This document shows, piece by piece, positions 25,992 to 33,794 of a stretch of 64,000 nucleotides of DNA; within the stretch, counting starts at the first letter, position 1; each line of letters opens with the position of its first letter. The notes under the pieces are model-generated. The model ran no database searches. It was not told the origin of the DNA and saw only the letters and a program-made list of their open reading frames with translations. Both the position numbers and the translations under genes were made by a program. The stretch is from assembly GCF_003992675.1 (NCBI RefSeq), contig NZ_RZMZ01000016.1:62001-126000 (forward strand), in the 5' to 3' direction. Origin of the DNA: Flagellimonas marinaquae (GTDB lineage: Bacteria > Bacteroidota > Bacteroidia > Flavobacteriales > Flavobacteriaceae).

Positions 25992-26006
25992 ACTAAAACG
26001 TATCAA

Positions 26007-26369
26007 ATGAAACAGCTCACCAAAGCAGAAGAAGAGGTAATGCAGCTTCTTTGGAAAATTAAAAAAGGGAATGTGGCCGCGATTTTGGAGGAACTGCCAG
26101 AACCGAAGCCAGCCTATAATACGGTATCGACCATTGTCCGGATTTTGGAAGACAAAGGTTTCGTGTCGCACGAAAAAGTGGGCAAGGGCCATGTGTACTT
26201 TCCATTGGTCCAGAAATCGGAATACAGCAACCAACGATTGAACACCTTAATGGAAGGCTACTTTCAGGGGTCATTTTCCAGTATGGTGTCCTTTTTTATG
26301 AAGAAAAACGACATCAGCCTGAAGGAACTCGAAGAAATTATGGAAAACATTAAAGATAAAGAGCAATGA
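26007..26369 (+). CDS. BlaI/MecI/CopY-family repressor
   Basis: Winged-helix repressor of 120 residues starting MKQLTKAEEEVMQLLWKIKKG, the conserved family N-terminus; the frame opens 16 codons earlier only because a palindromic element lacks stops. The recognition region is PEPKPAYNTVSTIVRILEDKGFVSHEK. The C-terminal dimerisation helices run FSSMVSFFMKKNDISLKELEEIME. It overlaps the next gene (M56 protease) by ATGA, the usual sensor-repressor coupling. Expected mechanism: the membrane protease cleaves, or triggers cleavage of, the repressor. Operators are at 25824-25857. Confidence 0.9.
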   Translation: MKQLTKAEEEVMQLLWKIKKGNVAAILEELPEPKPAYNTVSTIVRILEDKGFVSHEKVGKGHVYFPLVQKSEYSNQRLNTLMEGYFQGSFSSMVSFFMKKNDISLKELEEIMENIKDKEQ

Positions 26370-27802
26370 TTACCTATTTATTAGAATCCTTAGCATTTCA
26401 GTTGGTCTTTTTGTTGGCTTACGACCTTTTTCTAAAGAAGGAGACCTTTTTTCAATGGAACAGGGTATATCTGTTGGGTACATTTGCCTTATCGGTCATC
26501 TTGCCATGGGTAAAGATTGAAGCCCTCACGACTCCCATGCCACAAGGTTTGGAAACCACGACTGTATTTCTTAACCAGTTGGATGGTGTGGTACTCGGCC
26601 CTGGTGTAGCCGAAGCAAGTTTGTTGGAACGCATCTCTTGGCCCTATTTGGTTTTGGGTCTTGGCAGTCTATTGGCCACCGTTTGGTTTGCCTTCAAATT
26701 GGTTCAGATAAAAAGACTTCGCAACAAAAGTGCGGTAGAGCATTATCGGGAATTCACCAAAGTAACCGTGCCCCAAAGTACTTCTGCCTTCTCCTTTTTC
26801 CGTGACATTTTTATGGGGGAAGAAATTCAAAAGGATAAAGAGGACAATATTTTGGCGCACGAACTGGTGCATGTAAAACAGTGGCACTCTTTGGACCTGC
26901 TCTTTTTTGAATTGGCCCGAATTGTCTTCTGGTTCAATCCTTTGGTATACATCTACCAGAACAGGGTGGCCGAGCTCCATGAATTCATTGCCGATGAGAG
27001 AGCAGTAAAACACAACAAAGCGGCCCATTTTGAGATGCTGTTGTCCCAAGCATTTCATACGCAGAATATCAGTTTTGTCAATCAATTTTTCAATAGATCG
27101 TTAATCAAAAAACGAATAGTCATGTTACAAAAAAAGAAGTCCAAAGCCGTTTGGCAGTTAAAGTATGTGTTGTTTTTCCCCCTAGTCTTGGGGATGTTGG
27201 TGTACACTTCTTGTGAAAGTGAAAAATCAAATACGGTACCAGACTCAGAGAGTCAGCTCTCCTTGGAAGAGCGTCTGCAGATGTTGAACAATGAAATTGA
27301 GGGCAAGGACTCGCTAACGGAAAGTGAACGAAATCAAATTGCCAAAATGGCTCAAACAATGATTGACCAAATGAATGAGTCGGCTACCAAGGTGAACGGT
27401 TGGACTGTAAAAGCAGGAATTAACCCTCCAGCCGGTGTGGAGAGGGATAGTACAGATGCTGTAGCCTTTGCTGTAATAGATGAAGTGCCAATCTTTCCCG
27501 GATGTGAAAATGCAGTAGATAAGAAGCAATGTTTTAATGAAAAAATTGTGGAACATATCAAAAAACATTTCAATTATCCTGAAGAAGCCCAACAAATGGG
27601 AATTCAGGGTCGGGTTTCAGTGTTGTTTACCATAGGCACCAATGGTGAAATTACTTCGATTAAAAAGCGTGGTCCCAACGAAATTCTAGAGAATGAAGCA
27701 GTAAGAATCATAGAGCGATTGCCTAAAATGCAGCCAGGCAAACATAAAGGAGAAACAGTAAATGTACCTTTTGCCATTCCAATTACCTTCAAATTAAAAT
27801 AG
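26366..27802 (+). CDS. BlaR1-like M56 membrane metallopeptidase with TonB C-terminal domain
   Basis: Sensor/protease of 478 residues. Two or more N-terminal membrane helices (LAFQLVFLLAYDLFL; VYLLGTFALSVILPW; YLVLGLGSLLATVWFAF) precede the zinc site HELVH (H165, E166, H169) with the third ligand in HEFIADERAV. A further helix (VLFFPLVLGMLVYTSC) leads to the periplasm. The C-terminal ~100 residues form a TonB C-terminal domain (VPIFPGCENA...GIQGRVSVLFTIGTNGEI...IPITFKLK), very like that of the gene at the window's right edge. This replaces the beta-lactam sensor of BlaR1, so the signal is something else, perhaps outer-membrane or cell-wall stress. Partner of the upstream BlaI-like repressor. 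Confidence 0.87.
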   Translation: MITYLLESLAFQLVFLLAYDLFLKKETFFQWNRVYLLGTFALSVILPWVKIEALTTPMPQGLETTTVFLNQLDGVVLGPGVAEASLLERISWPYLVLGLGSLLATVWFAFKLVQIKRLRNKSAVEHYREFTKVTVPQSTSAFSFFRDIFMGEEIQKDKEDNILAHELVHVKQWHSLDLLFFELARIVFWFNPLVYIYQNRVAELHEFIADERAVKHNKAAHFEMLLSQAFHTQNISFVNQFFNRSLIKKRIVMLQKKKSKAVWQLKYVLFFPLVLGMLVYTSCESEKSNTVPDSESQLSLEERLQMLNNEIEGKDSLTESERNQIAKMAQTMIDQMNESATKVNGWTVKAGINPPAGVERDSTDAVAFAVIDEVPIFPGCENAVDKKQCFNEKIVEHIKKHFNYPEEAQQMGIQGRVSVLFTIGTNGEITSIKKRGPNEILENEAVRIIERLPKMQPGKHKGETVNVPFAIPITFKLK

Positions 27803-27811
27803 GAATCAAAC

Positions 27812-28948
27812 TTGAAGAAATTATTTGTTCTCTTAATGTTGATATGTTTCCAAGCCGGTGCACAAACATCGGCTTTGGCCGTTGCCGACAGTTTGTATGC
27901 CTTGGGTAACTATGCTTCGGCCATCAACGCTTATGCCAAGGTGGGGGACAAAAAAGCCAACCTGCAGATTGCACGGGCCTACAATGCCATCGGAAATTAT
28001 GACAAGGCCATTGCCCAATACACGGCTGTTTTGGACAACAATCCTGAGTTTGAGCTGGCCCGTTTCGAACTGGGCAAGCTGTTGTTAAAAACCAAAGATT
28101 TTGGCCCAGCCCTGGAAATGTTCCAGATTTTGGTGTCGTCGGAAGGGCAAAACCCTGAGTATTTCTACTATTTGGGTCGGGTCTACGAGTCTGTCGACAA
28201 CACCGAAAAGGCCAACTCAGCCTACAAAAGTGCTGTGGAAATGGACAGTACCCACCTTAGGAGCCTTTACGCTTTGGGCAAATATTATGTAGGTCAAGAA
28301 ATACGGGATTCCGCATTGGTTTACATCGACCAAGGACTTCGGTTTTATGAAAATGATGTGTCGATGATCAATTTGAAGGCCTTGGCTTTTTATAACAACG
28401 GACAGTTCCAACTTGCCATTCCTTATTTTGAGCGTTTATTGGAGTTGGGCGAAGAAAAAGCCTTTGTGTACGAGAAACTGGCCTATTGCTATTTCCGAAA
28501 CTGGGAGCCGGAAAAGGCGTTGGAAACGTATCATAAATTGAAAGATTTCCCTGAGAAACTGGCCGTTGCCTATTCAGGGTTGGGAGAGGTATATTTTGAG
28601 GAAAAGAAGCTGGACAGCTCACAGTACTATATTGAAAAATCCATAGAGGAAGGAAGAGTGTTTTTTCCTCAAGAATATGCCAGTTTGGGTCGTATAGCTC
28701 GGCTCAAGGGCCAAACCAAAAAATCCATGGATTACTATGTAAAGGCATGGGAAGAAAACAAAGAGGACTATTACAATTACTATCAAGTCTGCGTTTTGGC
28801 GGATGAATACTACAAGGATCCCAAAACTCGACTGAACTATTATGAAAAGTTACTGGAAATGTACCCTGATTTGGTTCCTTGGCTCGAGGAACGCGTCAAA
28901 AACCGAATCAGTGAGCTCAGGGAGGAAATCCATTTTGGCAGCAACTGA
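27812..28948 (+). CDS. Secreted TPR-repeat protein
   Basis: Periplasmic protein of 378 residues with a TTG start nine bases after the M56 stop; the signal peptide MKKLFVLLMLICFQAGAQ supports it. The rest is tetratricopeptide repeats: ALGNYASAINAYAKVG, AIGNYDKAIAQYTAVLDNNPEFELARFELGKLL, YFYYLGRVYESVDNTEKANSAYKSAVEMD and more to about residue 340. No catalytic motif. Probably in the same transcript as the BlaI-M56 pair, so it may be an effector or partner of that sensing system. A protein-protein scaffold role is inference. Confidence 0.82.
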   Translation: MKKLFVLLMLICFQAGAQTSALAVADSLYALGNYASAINAYAKVGDKKANLQIARAYNAIGNYDKAIAQYTAVLDNNPEFELARFELGKLLLKTKDFGPALEMFQILVSSEGQNPEYFYYLGRVYESVDNTEKANSAYKSAVEMDSTHLRSLYALGKYYVGQEIRDSALVYIDQGLRFYENDVSMINLKALAFYNNGQFQLAIPYFERLLELGEEKAFVYEKLAYCYFRNWEPEKALETYHKLKDFPEKLAVAYSGLGEVYFEEKKLDSSQYYIEKSIEEGRVFFPQEYASLGRIARLKGQTKKSMDYYVKAWEENKEDYYNYYQVCVLADEYYKDPKTRLNYYEKLLEMYPDLVPWLEERVKNRISELREEIHFGSN

Positions 28949-28992
28949 TTTCTTCAAAATGTCGTAATTTCAGCCAAATTCTAGGGGCTGTC

Positions 28993-29472
28993 ATGCAGAA
29001 GTTTGTTTTGTTAATCGTTTTTATGGGTCTGCTCGTATCCTGCGAGTTGTTCGAGTCCAAGGAGGACAAGACCCAAAAACTGGTCAATGAGGAACTTTTG
29101 GCCATCGATTGGAACGATGTGGACCAGTATCCCCTTTTTGATGGATGTGACGAAACCGCTTCCAAAGAGGCACAGCAAGAGTGTTTCCAAAACGTAATCA
29201 CCGAATATTTCTCTGAAGCTTTGGCCGGATTGCAGTTTCAGGTACGGAACGATATGAACGATACGGTCTATATCGATTTTTTGATAGATGAACACGGGTT
29301 TATTTCGGTGTTGGGCGTTGAAGAAAAGACCTCCGTGCTCAACGAAATATCCGATTTCAATACCAAAATATCGGAACGATTGAACGATTTGACCACTGTG
29401 GCGCCCGCATTGAAGAGAGGCAACCCGGTAAGCCTTCGTTTTAGGCTTCCGCTGGTACTAAACACCTATTGA
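28993..29472 (+). CDS. Small lipoprotein with degenerate TonB-C-terminal-like domain
   Basis: Protein of 159 residues. Lipoprotein signal MQKFVLLIVFMGLLVSC, with the lipobox LVSC placing the lipidated Cys at residue 17. The segment YPLFDGCDETASKEAQQECFQNVITEYF matches, in order and spacing, the two-Cys start of TonB C-terminal domains in this window (IFPGCEN...KQCFNEKIVEHI). It is followed by a matching FLIDEHGFISVLGV strand pair and ends LRFRLPLVLNTY. I read it as a stand-alone, diverged TonB-CTD lipoprotein. The disulfide is inferred. It lies one base before ruvC. Confidence 0.62.
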   Translation: MQKFVLLIVFMGLLVSCELFESKEDKTQKLVNEELLAIDWNDVDQYPLFDGCDETASKEAQQECFQNVITEYFSEALAGLQFQVRNDMNDTVYIDFLIDEHGFISVLGVEEKTSVLNEISDFNTKISERLNDLTTVAPALKRGNPVSLRFRLPLVLNTY

Positions 29473-29473
29473 T

Positions 29474-30028
29474 TTGGCAACAGAAAAAATTATATTGGGC
29501 ATAGACCCGGGCACTACGGTCATGGGTTTTGGCATTATTAAGGTCATCAATAAACAGATGCACTTTGTGCAAATGAACGAATTGATGCTCCGAAAATATG
29601 ACGACCCCTACACCAAGCTCAAGCTCATTTTTGAGCGGACCATAGAGCTCATCGATACCTATCACCCGGACGAAATTGCCATCGAAGCCCCTTTTTATGG
29701 CAAAAATGTACAGTCCATGCTCAAGTTGGGCAGGGCGCAAGGGGTGGCCATGGCAGCCGGACTTTCCCGCGAAATACCCATCACCGAGTACATGCCCAAA
29801 AAGATAAAAATGGCCATCACAGGCAATGGAAATGCCAGTAAGGAACAAGTGGCCCGAATGCTCCAAAGCGTGTTACAACTAAAATCCTTGCCAAAGAATT
29901 TGGATAGCACCGATGGATTGGCCGCCGCCGTCTGTCATTTTTATAATGAGGGAAGGGTTGAGGTCGGAAAAAGCTATACCGGCTGGGAAGCTTTTGTCAA
30001 GCAGAATGAATCAAGAATCAAAAAATAA
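29474..30028 (+). CDS. ruvC: Holliday junction resolvase RuvC
   Basis: Endonuclease of 184 residues that cuts Holliday junctions together with RuvAB. It starts at a TTG directly after the lipoprotein stop; MATEKIILGIDPGTTVMGFG is the conserved N-terminus with catalytic D11. The other carboxylates fall in ELIDTYHPDEIAIEAPFYGKN (Glu) and DSTDGLAAAVCHFY (the C-terminal acidic pair). The basic patch PKKIKMAITGNGNASKEQVARM fits the DNA-binding helix. No other ruv gene is in the window. Confidence 0.93.
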   Translation: MATEKIILGIDPGTTVMGFGIIKVINKQMHFVQMNELMLRKYDDPYTKLKLIFERTIELIDTYHPDEIAIEAPFYGKNVQSMLKLGRAQGVAMAAGLSREIPITEYMPKKIKMAITGNGNASKEQVARMLQSVLQLKSLPKNLDSTDGLAAAVCHFYNEGRVEVGKSYTGWEAFVKQNESRIKK

Positions 30029-30066
30029 AATTGTTCATTGCTAACTGTTAATTGACCATTGATTGA

Positions 30067-31215
30067 ATGAGCGGAATTTATATCCACATTCCTTTTTGCA
30101 AACAAGCTTGTCACTACTGTGATTTTCATTTTTCCACCCAAATGGGAAAAAAGGAAGCGATGGTCCATGCTATCGCCCAAGAACTGGAATTGCGGAAATC
30201 GGAGGTACACGATGCCGTTGAAACCATTTATTTTGGTGGAGGAACGCCCTCGGTACTTTCCCATGAAGAAATTGAACACTTGATTCAAACGGTATATGAC
30301 AATTACAAGGTAGTTGATGATCCTGAAATTACCTTGGAAGCCAACCCAGATGATTTGGTGTCATCTCGAGCCAAGTCAAAAGATCTTTTCTCGACGTATA
30401 AAAATGTTGGGATCAACCGTCTCAGCATCGGCATCCAATCCTTTTTTGAAGAAGACCTCAAACTGATGAATCGTGCCCACAACGCCCAGGAAGCCGAACA
30501 ATGTATTACGGAAGCTACGAAGCATTTTGATAACATCACCATCGATTTGATTTACGGAATCCCGGGAATGGATAACCGACGCTGGAGGGCGAACATCCAG
30601 AAGGCGTTGGATTTTGGTCTGCCGCATATTTCGAGTTATGCTTTGACTGTGGAGCCCAGAACGGCCCTTAAAAAATTTATAGAGAAAGAACTGATACCCG
30701 ATGTGGACGATGAACAAGCCCAAGAGCAATTCCACATTTTGGTAGATATGCTGGAAGCTCAGGGTTTTGTGAATTATGAAATCTCCAACTTTGGAAAGCC
30801 TGGGTTTTTCTCCCAAAACAACACCGCCTATTGGTTAGGGAAAACCTATTTGGGCGTTGGCCCTTCGGCACACTCTTTTGATGGCAAACAGCGAAGCTGG
30901 AACATTCGGAACAACCCAACCTACCTCAAAAAAATTACCGAAGGTGAACTGCCTTTGGAAATTGAAACACTTTCCACTACCGACAGGTACAACGAATATG
31001 TGATGACCGGCCTTCGTACCATTTGGGGGGTGGATTTGGATAGGGTAGCATCCGAATTTGGAGCGATGTACTTAAAATACCTGAACCAACAAGCAGCAAA
31101 ATTTTTGGAACAGGGACTTTTAATGGTAGAAGAGGGAAGATTGCTTACCACCAAAAAAGGCAAGTTTTTGGCAGATGGAATGGCTTCCGATCTTTTTATG
31201 CTTAACTTAAAATAG
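30067..31215 (+). CDS. hemW: Radical SAM protein HemW (heme chaperone)
   Basis: Protein of 382 residues related to coproporphyrinogen III oxidase HemN. The radical SAM cluster Cys residues are C11, C15 and C18 in HIPFCKQACHYCDF. HemN has an additional C-terminal cluster context and the motif CxFCxC; here YCDF instead of FCGC marks HemW, which binds and transfers heme rather than oxidising coproporphyrinogen. Other marks: VETIYFGGGTPSVLS, NRLSIGIQSF, IDLIYGIPG. The true hemN is at 59013-60380. It follows ruvC after 38 bases. Confidence 0.9.
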   Translation: MSGIYIHIPFCKQACHYCDFHFSTQMGKKEAMVHAIAQELELRKSEVHDAVETIYFGGGTPSVLSHEEIEHLIQTVYDNYKVVDDPEITLEANPDDLVSSRAKSKDLFSTYKNVGINRLSIGIQSFFEEDLKLMNRAHNAQEAEQCITEATKHFDNITIDLIYGIPGMDNRRWRANIQKALDFGLPHISSYALTVEPRTALKKFIEKELIPDVDDEQAQEQFHILVDMLEAQGFVNYEISNFGKPGFFSQNNTAYWLGKTYLGVGPSAHSFDGKQRSWNIRNNPTYLKKITEGELPLEIETLSTTDRYNEYVMTGLRTIWGVDLDRVASEFGAMYLKYLNQQAAKFLEQGLLMVEEGRLLTTKKGKFLADGMASDLFMLNLK

Positions 31216-31220
31216 TAAAT

Positions 31221-31280
31221 TGTCATTCCTGTTTTGGCAGGAATCGATGAAGTAGAATTCATTCCCAATGGGTTTGGGAA
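31221..31280. repeat. Partial palindromic element
   Basis: Starts TGTCATTCCTG and forms TTCCTGTTTTGGCAGGAA, followed by a second arm ATTCCCAATGGGTTTGGGAA, but the closing TGACA is missing. A decayed member of the TGTCA...TGACA family between hemW and the cyclase gene. Confidence 0.6.
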
Positions 31281-31299
31281 ATTTTAAAAACAACCAAAT

Positions 31300-32052
31300 T
31301 TGATAGCCTCTATAAAACACAACTCCCGTAATTACAAAATAGACCTGACCAAGCCGCTCGATATTTCCATACCGCTCAAGGGCGGCGACAACAACGTGAA
31401 CGCTTGGTATTTGGGCCCACCCAAAATCGCGCCACACGAACAAGATGGATTTATAGGCAAGGTATCTGAAGGAGCATCCACCAATTTCAACGATATTTGG
31501 TTCAATCCACATTCGCATGTAACCCATACCGAATGTTTGGGACATATTTCCGAAGAATTCAATTCCATCAACAAAAAGCTAAAGCGGTTTTTCTTTTTGG
31601 CCGAGTTGATTACGGTTGCCCCCGAACAAGTGGACGGGGATTTCATCATTTCCGAAAAGCAAATCAAATATGCCTTGGGCAACAAAAAGCGGCAGGCTGT
31701 GGTCATCAGAACCTTGCCCAACTTGGGAGACAAGCGTTCCAAACAGTATTCCGATACCAATCCGCCCTATCTGACGGAGGCCGCGGCCCAGTATTTGGTA
31801 AAAAAGGGAGTGGAGCATTTGCTGATAGACCTGCCTTCGGTGGACAAGGAAAGGGATGGAGGAGACCTCTTGGCACACAAGGCCTTTTGGAACATGGCAG
31901 GAAAACCAAGAACAAAAGCGACCATAACCGAATTTATCTATGTGCCCAACCCCGTGGAAGATGGGACCTACTTTTTAAATTTGCAAGTGGCCCCGTTTGA
32001 GAACGATGCCAGCCCCAGCAGACCGGTACTGTACAAAATTGAAGACCAATAA
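31300..32052 (+). CDS. Cyclase / kynurenine-formamidase-like hydrolase
   Basis: Protein of 250 residues with a TTG start. The cyclase-family metal site appears as NPHSHVTHTECLGHI, equivalent to HxGTHxDxP in classical kynurenine formamidases but with Glu-Cys after the second His, so chemistry may differ. DLTKPLDISIPL at the N-terminus and HLLIDLPSVDKERDGG / HKAFWNM near residue 195-210 are also typical. No tryptophan-degradation gene is nearby. The downstream gene starts immediately after its stop, so four small genes follow in one transcript. Confidence 0.75.
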   Translation: MIASIKHNSRNYKIDLTKPLDISIPLKGGDNNVNAWYLGPPKIAPHEQDGFIGKVSEGASTNFNDIWFNPHSHVTHTECLGHISEEFNSINKKLKRFFFLAELITVAPEQVDGDFIISEKQIKYALGNKKRQAVVIRTLPNLGDKRSKQYSDTNPPYLTEAAAQYLVKKGVEHLLIDLPSVDKERDGGDLLAHKAFWNMAGKPRTKATITEFIYVPNPVEDGTYFLNLQVAPFENDASPSRPVLYKIEDQ

Positions 32053-32412
32053 ATGAAAACAACCCTAAAACTGGAAGAGCTCATGATGTTCGTTTTGGGC
32101 ATCTATTTGTTTAGTGTACTGGATTACGCATGGTGGTGGTTTCTGGTGTTGATCTTAACGCCGGATGTTGGCATGGTTGGATATGCTTTTGGCAACAAAA
32201 TAGGAGCGTTTTCTTATAATCTGTTCCATCACAAAGGGGTCGCACTGGTTATCTACCTGACAGGCGTCTACTTTTCGCTACCTTTATGCCAGTTGATTGG
32301 GGTGATTTTATTCTCCCATTCCTCTTTGGACAGGATGTTGGGCTATGGATTAAAATATGACAAAGGGTTTAAGTTTACCCATTTGGGTGAAATAGGAAAA
32401 GGCAATGGGTGA
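32053..32412 (+). CDS. DUF4260 membrane protein
   Basis: Membrane protein of 119 residues with three hydrophobic helices (MMFVLGIYLFSVL; WWWFLVLILTPDVGMVGYAFG; VALVIYLTGVYFSLPLCQLIGVILF) and conserved polar motifs PDVGMVGYAFG, YNLFHH and HSSLDRMLGYGLK typical of DUF4260. The ATG abuts the cyclase stop and the end overlaps the next gene by eight bases. Function unknown. Confidence 0.8.
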   Translation: MKTTLKLEELMMFVLGIYLFSVLDYAWWWFLVLILTPDVGMVGYAFGNKIGAFSYNLFHHKGVALVIYLTGVYFSLPLCQLIGVILFSHSSLDRMLGYGLKYDKGFKFTHLGEIGKGNG

Positions 32413-33028
32413 GATTTTCGACACTATTCTGGGTCTGGTACTAGGGGCAATAATCATGTATTGGTTCTATTCCTTGTTTCGAAAAAAGAAGAGCAAGGAA
32501 ATTACAGAACAACAATCCACAGTAATTCTGAACAAGATTCGAAGCGTTTGCAAATTGGTGTCTGTTGAAGGGGATTTTGCGGAAATCTATCACTACGAAA
32601 ACACCAAGGATAGTTTTATGAGTCTGTTCCGAAGCAAAAAAAAGGCGTTGATCGTCATCAAGGCCAAGGCCCATATCGGATACGATCTGAACAAACTGAA
32701 CATGCGGGCGGACAATGACCGCAAACGAATTATTCTAAGTCATTTTCCAGAACCCGAAGTGCTGTCCATTGAACCGGATTTACAGTTTTACGATATCAAA
32801 AATGGGATATTCAATAGTTTCTCTCCCACCGATCTAACCCAACTCAATCAAGAGGCCAAAGAACATATCAAACAAAAAATACCGGAAAGCGGACTAATGG
32901 AAAGCGCCAAAAACGAGGCTATGCAGGCGGTTTTGGTCGTGGAAAAAATCGTGGAGACCATCGGTTGGACCTTGGACTACTCGGCTTTGGAACTGCCCGT
33001 CACCGAACAACAATCTTTAGAACCCTAA
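32405..33028 (+). CDS. DUF4230 protein
   Basis: Protein of 207 residues with one N-terminal membrane helix (ILGLVLGAIIMYWFYSLF) and an extracytoplasmic DUF4230 domain. The family marks are ESNKIRSVCKLVSVEGDFAEIYHYE-like start and ALIVIKAKAHIGYDLNKLNM. Short C-terminal tail with Leu/Pro. Overlaps the DUF4260 gene by eight bases. The family is widespread in Bacteroidetes and Firmicutes with no assigned role. Confidence 0.8.
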   Translation: MGEIFDTILGLVLGAIIMYWFYSLFRKKKSKEITEQQSTVILNKIRSVCKLVSVEGDFAEIYHYENTKDSFMSLFRSKKKALIVIKAKAHIGYDLNKLNMRADNDRKRIILSHFPEPEVLSIEPDLQFYDIKNGIFNSFSPTDLTQLNQEAKEHIKQKIPESGLMESAKNEAMQAVLVVEKIVETIGWTLDYSALELPVTEQQSLEP

Positions 33029-33030
33029 CT

Positions 33031-33432
33031 ATGAAAAACAAAATGTTTACCCTACTGTTGGTAGGAATAATATCCGTTATGAGCAACGCACAAGAATCCG
33101 AAAAAACCACGTTTGACCACACTTTTGCCCATGTGGTCTATTTCTGGTTCAAGAATCCCGATAGTCAAGCCGCTCGGGATACCTTTGAGGCATCACTGAC
33201 CAAATTTCTGAACAACTCCCAGTACGCAAAAACGAAATTTATTGGCAGACCACCAAAAGCGATTCGGGATGTGGTCGACGATTCGTTCACCTATTCCCTG
33301 ATCCTTTCTTTTGAGTCTGCTGAAGACCAAGCAGCATATCAAGAAGAACCACCGCACAAGGTGTTTATCGAGGAGTGTCAAGATCTTTGGGAAAAAGTGA
33401 TTGTGTACGACTCTCAGGGCATACAACAATGA
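33031..33432 (+). CDS. Secreted Dabb-family (stress-responsive A/B barrel) protein
   Basis: Protein of 133 residues from the ATG at 33031; an open frame 22 codons longer overlaps DUF4230 and lacks a signal peptide. MKNKMFTLLLVGIISVMSNAQ is a signal peptide. The mature part starts FDHTFAHVVYFWFKNPDSQAARDTFEASL and includes SFTYSLILSFES, the ferredoxin-like dimeric alpha/beta barrel of the Dabb family. Substrate unknown. It overlaps the next gene by an ATGA. Confidence 0.8.
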   Translation: MKNKMFTLLLVGIISVMSNAQESEKTTFDHTFAHVVYFWFKNPDSQAARDTFEASLTKFLNNSQYAKTKFIGRPPKAIRDVVDDSFTYSLILSFESAEDQAAYQEEPPHKVFIEECQDLWEKVIVYDSQGIQQ

Positions 33433-33788
33433 ATGTAGAAGAACTTCGGGAACTGTGTATCTCCAAAAAAGGGGTGACGGAGGAATTTCCTTTTGATGAA
33501 AGTACCTTAGTGTTTAAAGTAATGGGCAAAATGTTTGCCCTTGTGGCTTTGGAACGGCTTCCATTGCAATGCAACCTCAAATGTGATCCTGAACGCGCTG
33601 TGGAACTGCGTGAGCAATACGACGGGGTCATCATTCCCGGGTACCACATGAGCAAAACGCATTGGAATACGCTTTTTGTAGAGCAATTGCCCCCAAAGTT
33701 GATCATAGAGCTCATCGACCATTCTTATGATCTGGTCGTGGCCAGTCTCACAAAAAAACTTCAACAAGAGCTACAAAATTTAGGCTGA
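33429..33788 (+). CDS. MmcQ/YjbR-family protein
   Basis: Protein of 119 residues starting MNVEELRELCISKKGVTEEFPF, overlapping the Dabb stop. It has the YjbR fold pattern: N-terminal helix, FDESTLVFKVMGKMFALVALE strands, LKCDPERAVELREQY, then PGYHMSKTHWNTLFVEQLPPKLIIELIDHSYDLV, where the W-N-T motif is the family hallmark. Described as double-wing DNA-binding proteins, but cellular role unknown. Last of the small genes before the MutS-like ATPase. Confidence 0.87.
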   Translation: MNVEELRELCISKKGVTEEFPFDESTLVFKVMGKMFALVALERLPLQCNLKCDPERAVELREQYDGVIIPGYHMSKTHWNTLFVEQLPPKLIIELIDHSYDLVVASLTKKLQQELQNLG

Positions 33789-33794
33789 CATTAG

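Noticed and set aside
25959..26006. Extended start of the first BlaI-like gene
   Set aside because: The extra residues come from the right arm of a palindromic element; the conserved family N-terminus begins at 26007.
30067..31215. A second hemN
   Set aside because: The cluster motif ends YCDF instead of FCGC, which marks HemW.
32965..33030. Extended start of the Dabb protein
   Set aside because: It overlaps DUF4230 and lies ahead of a clear signal peptide beginning at 33031.
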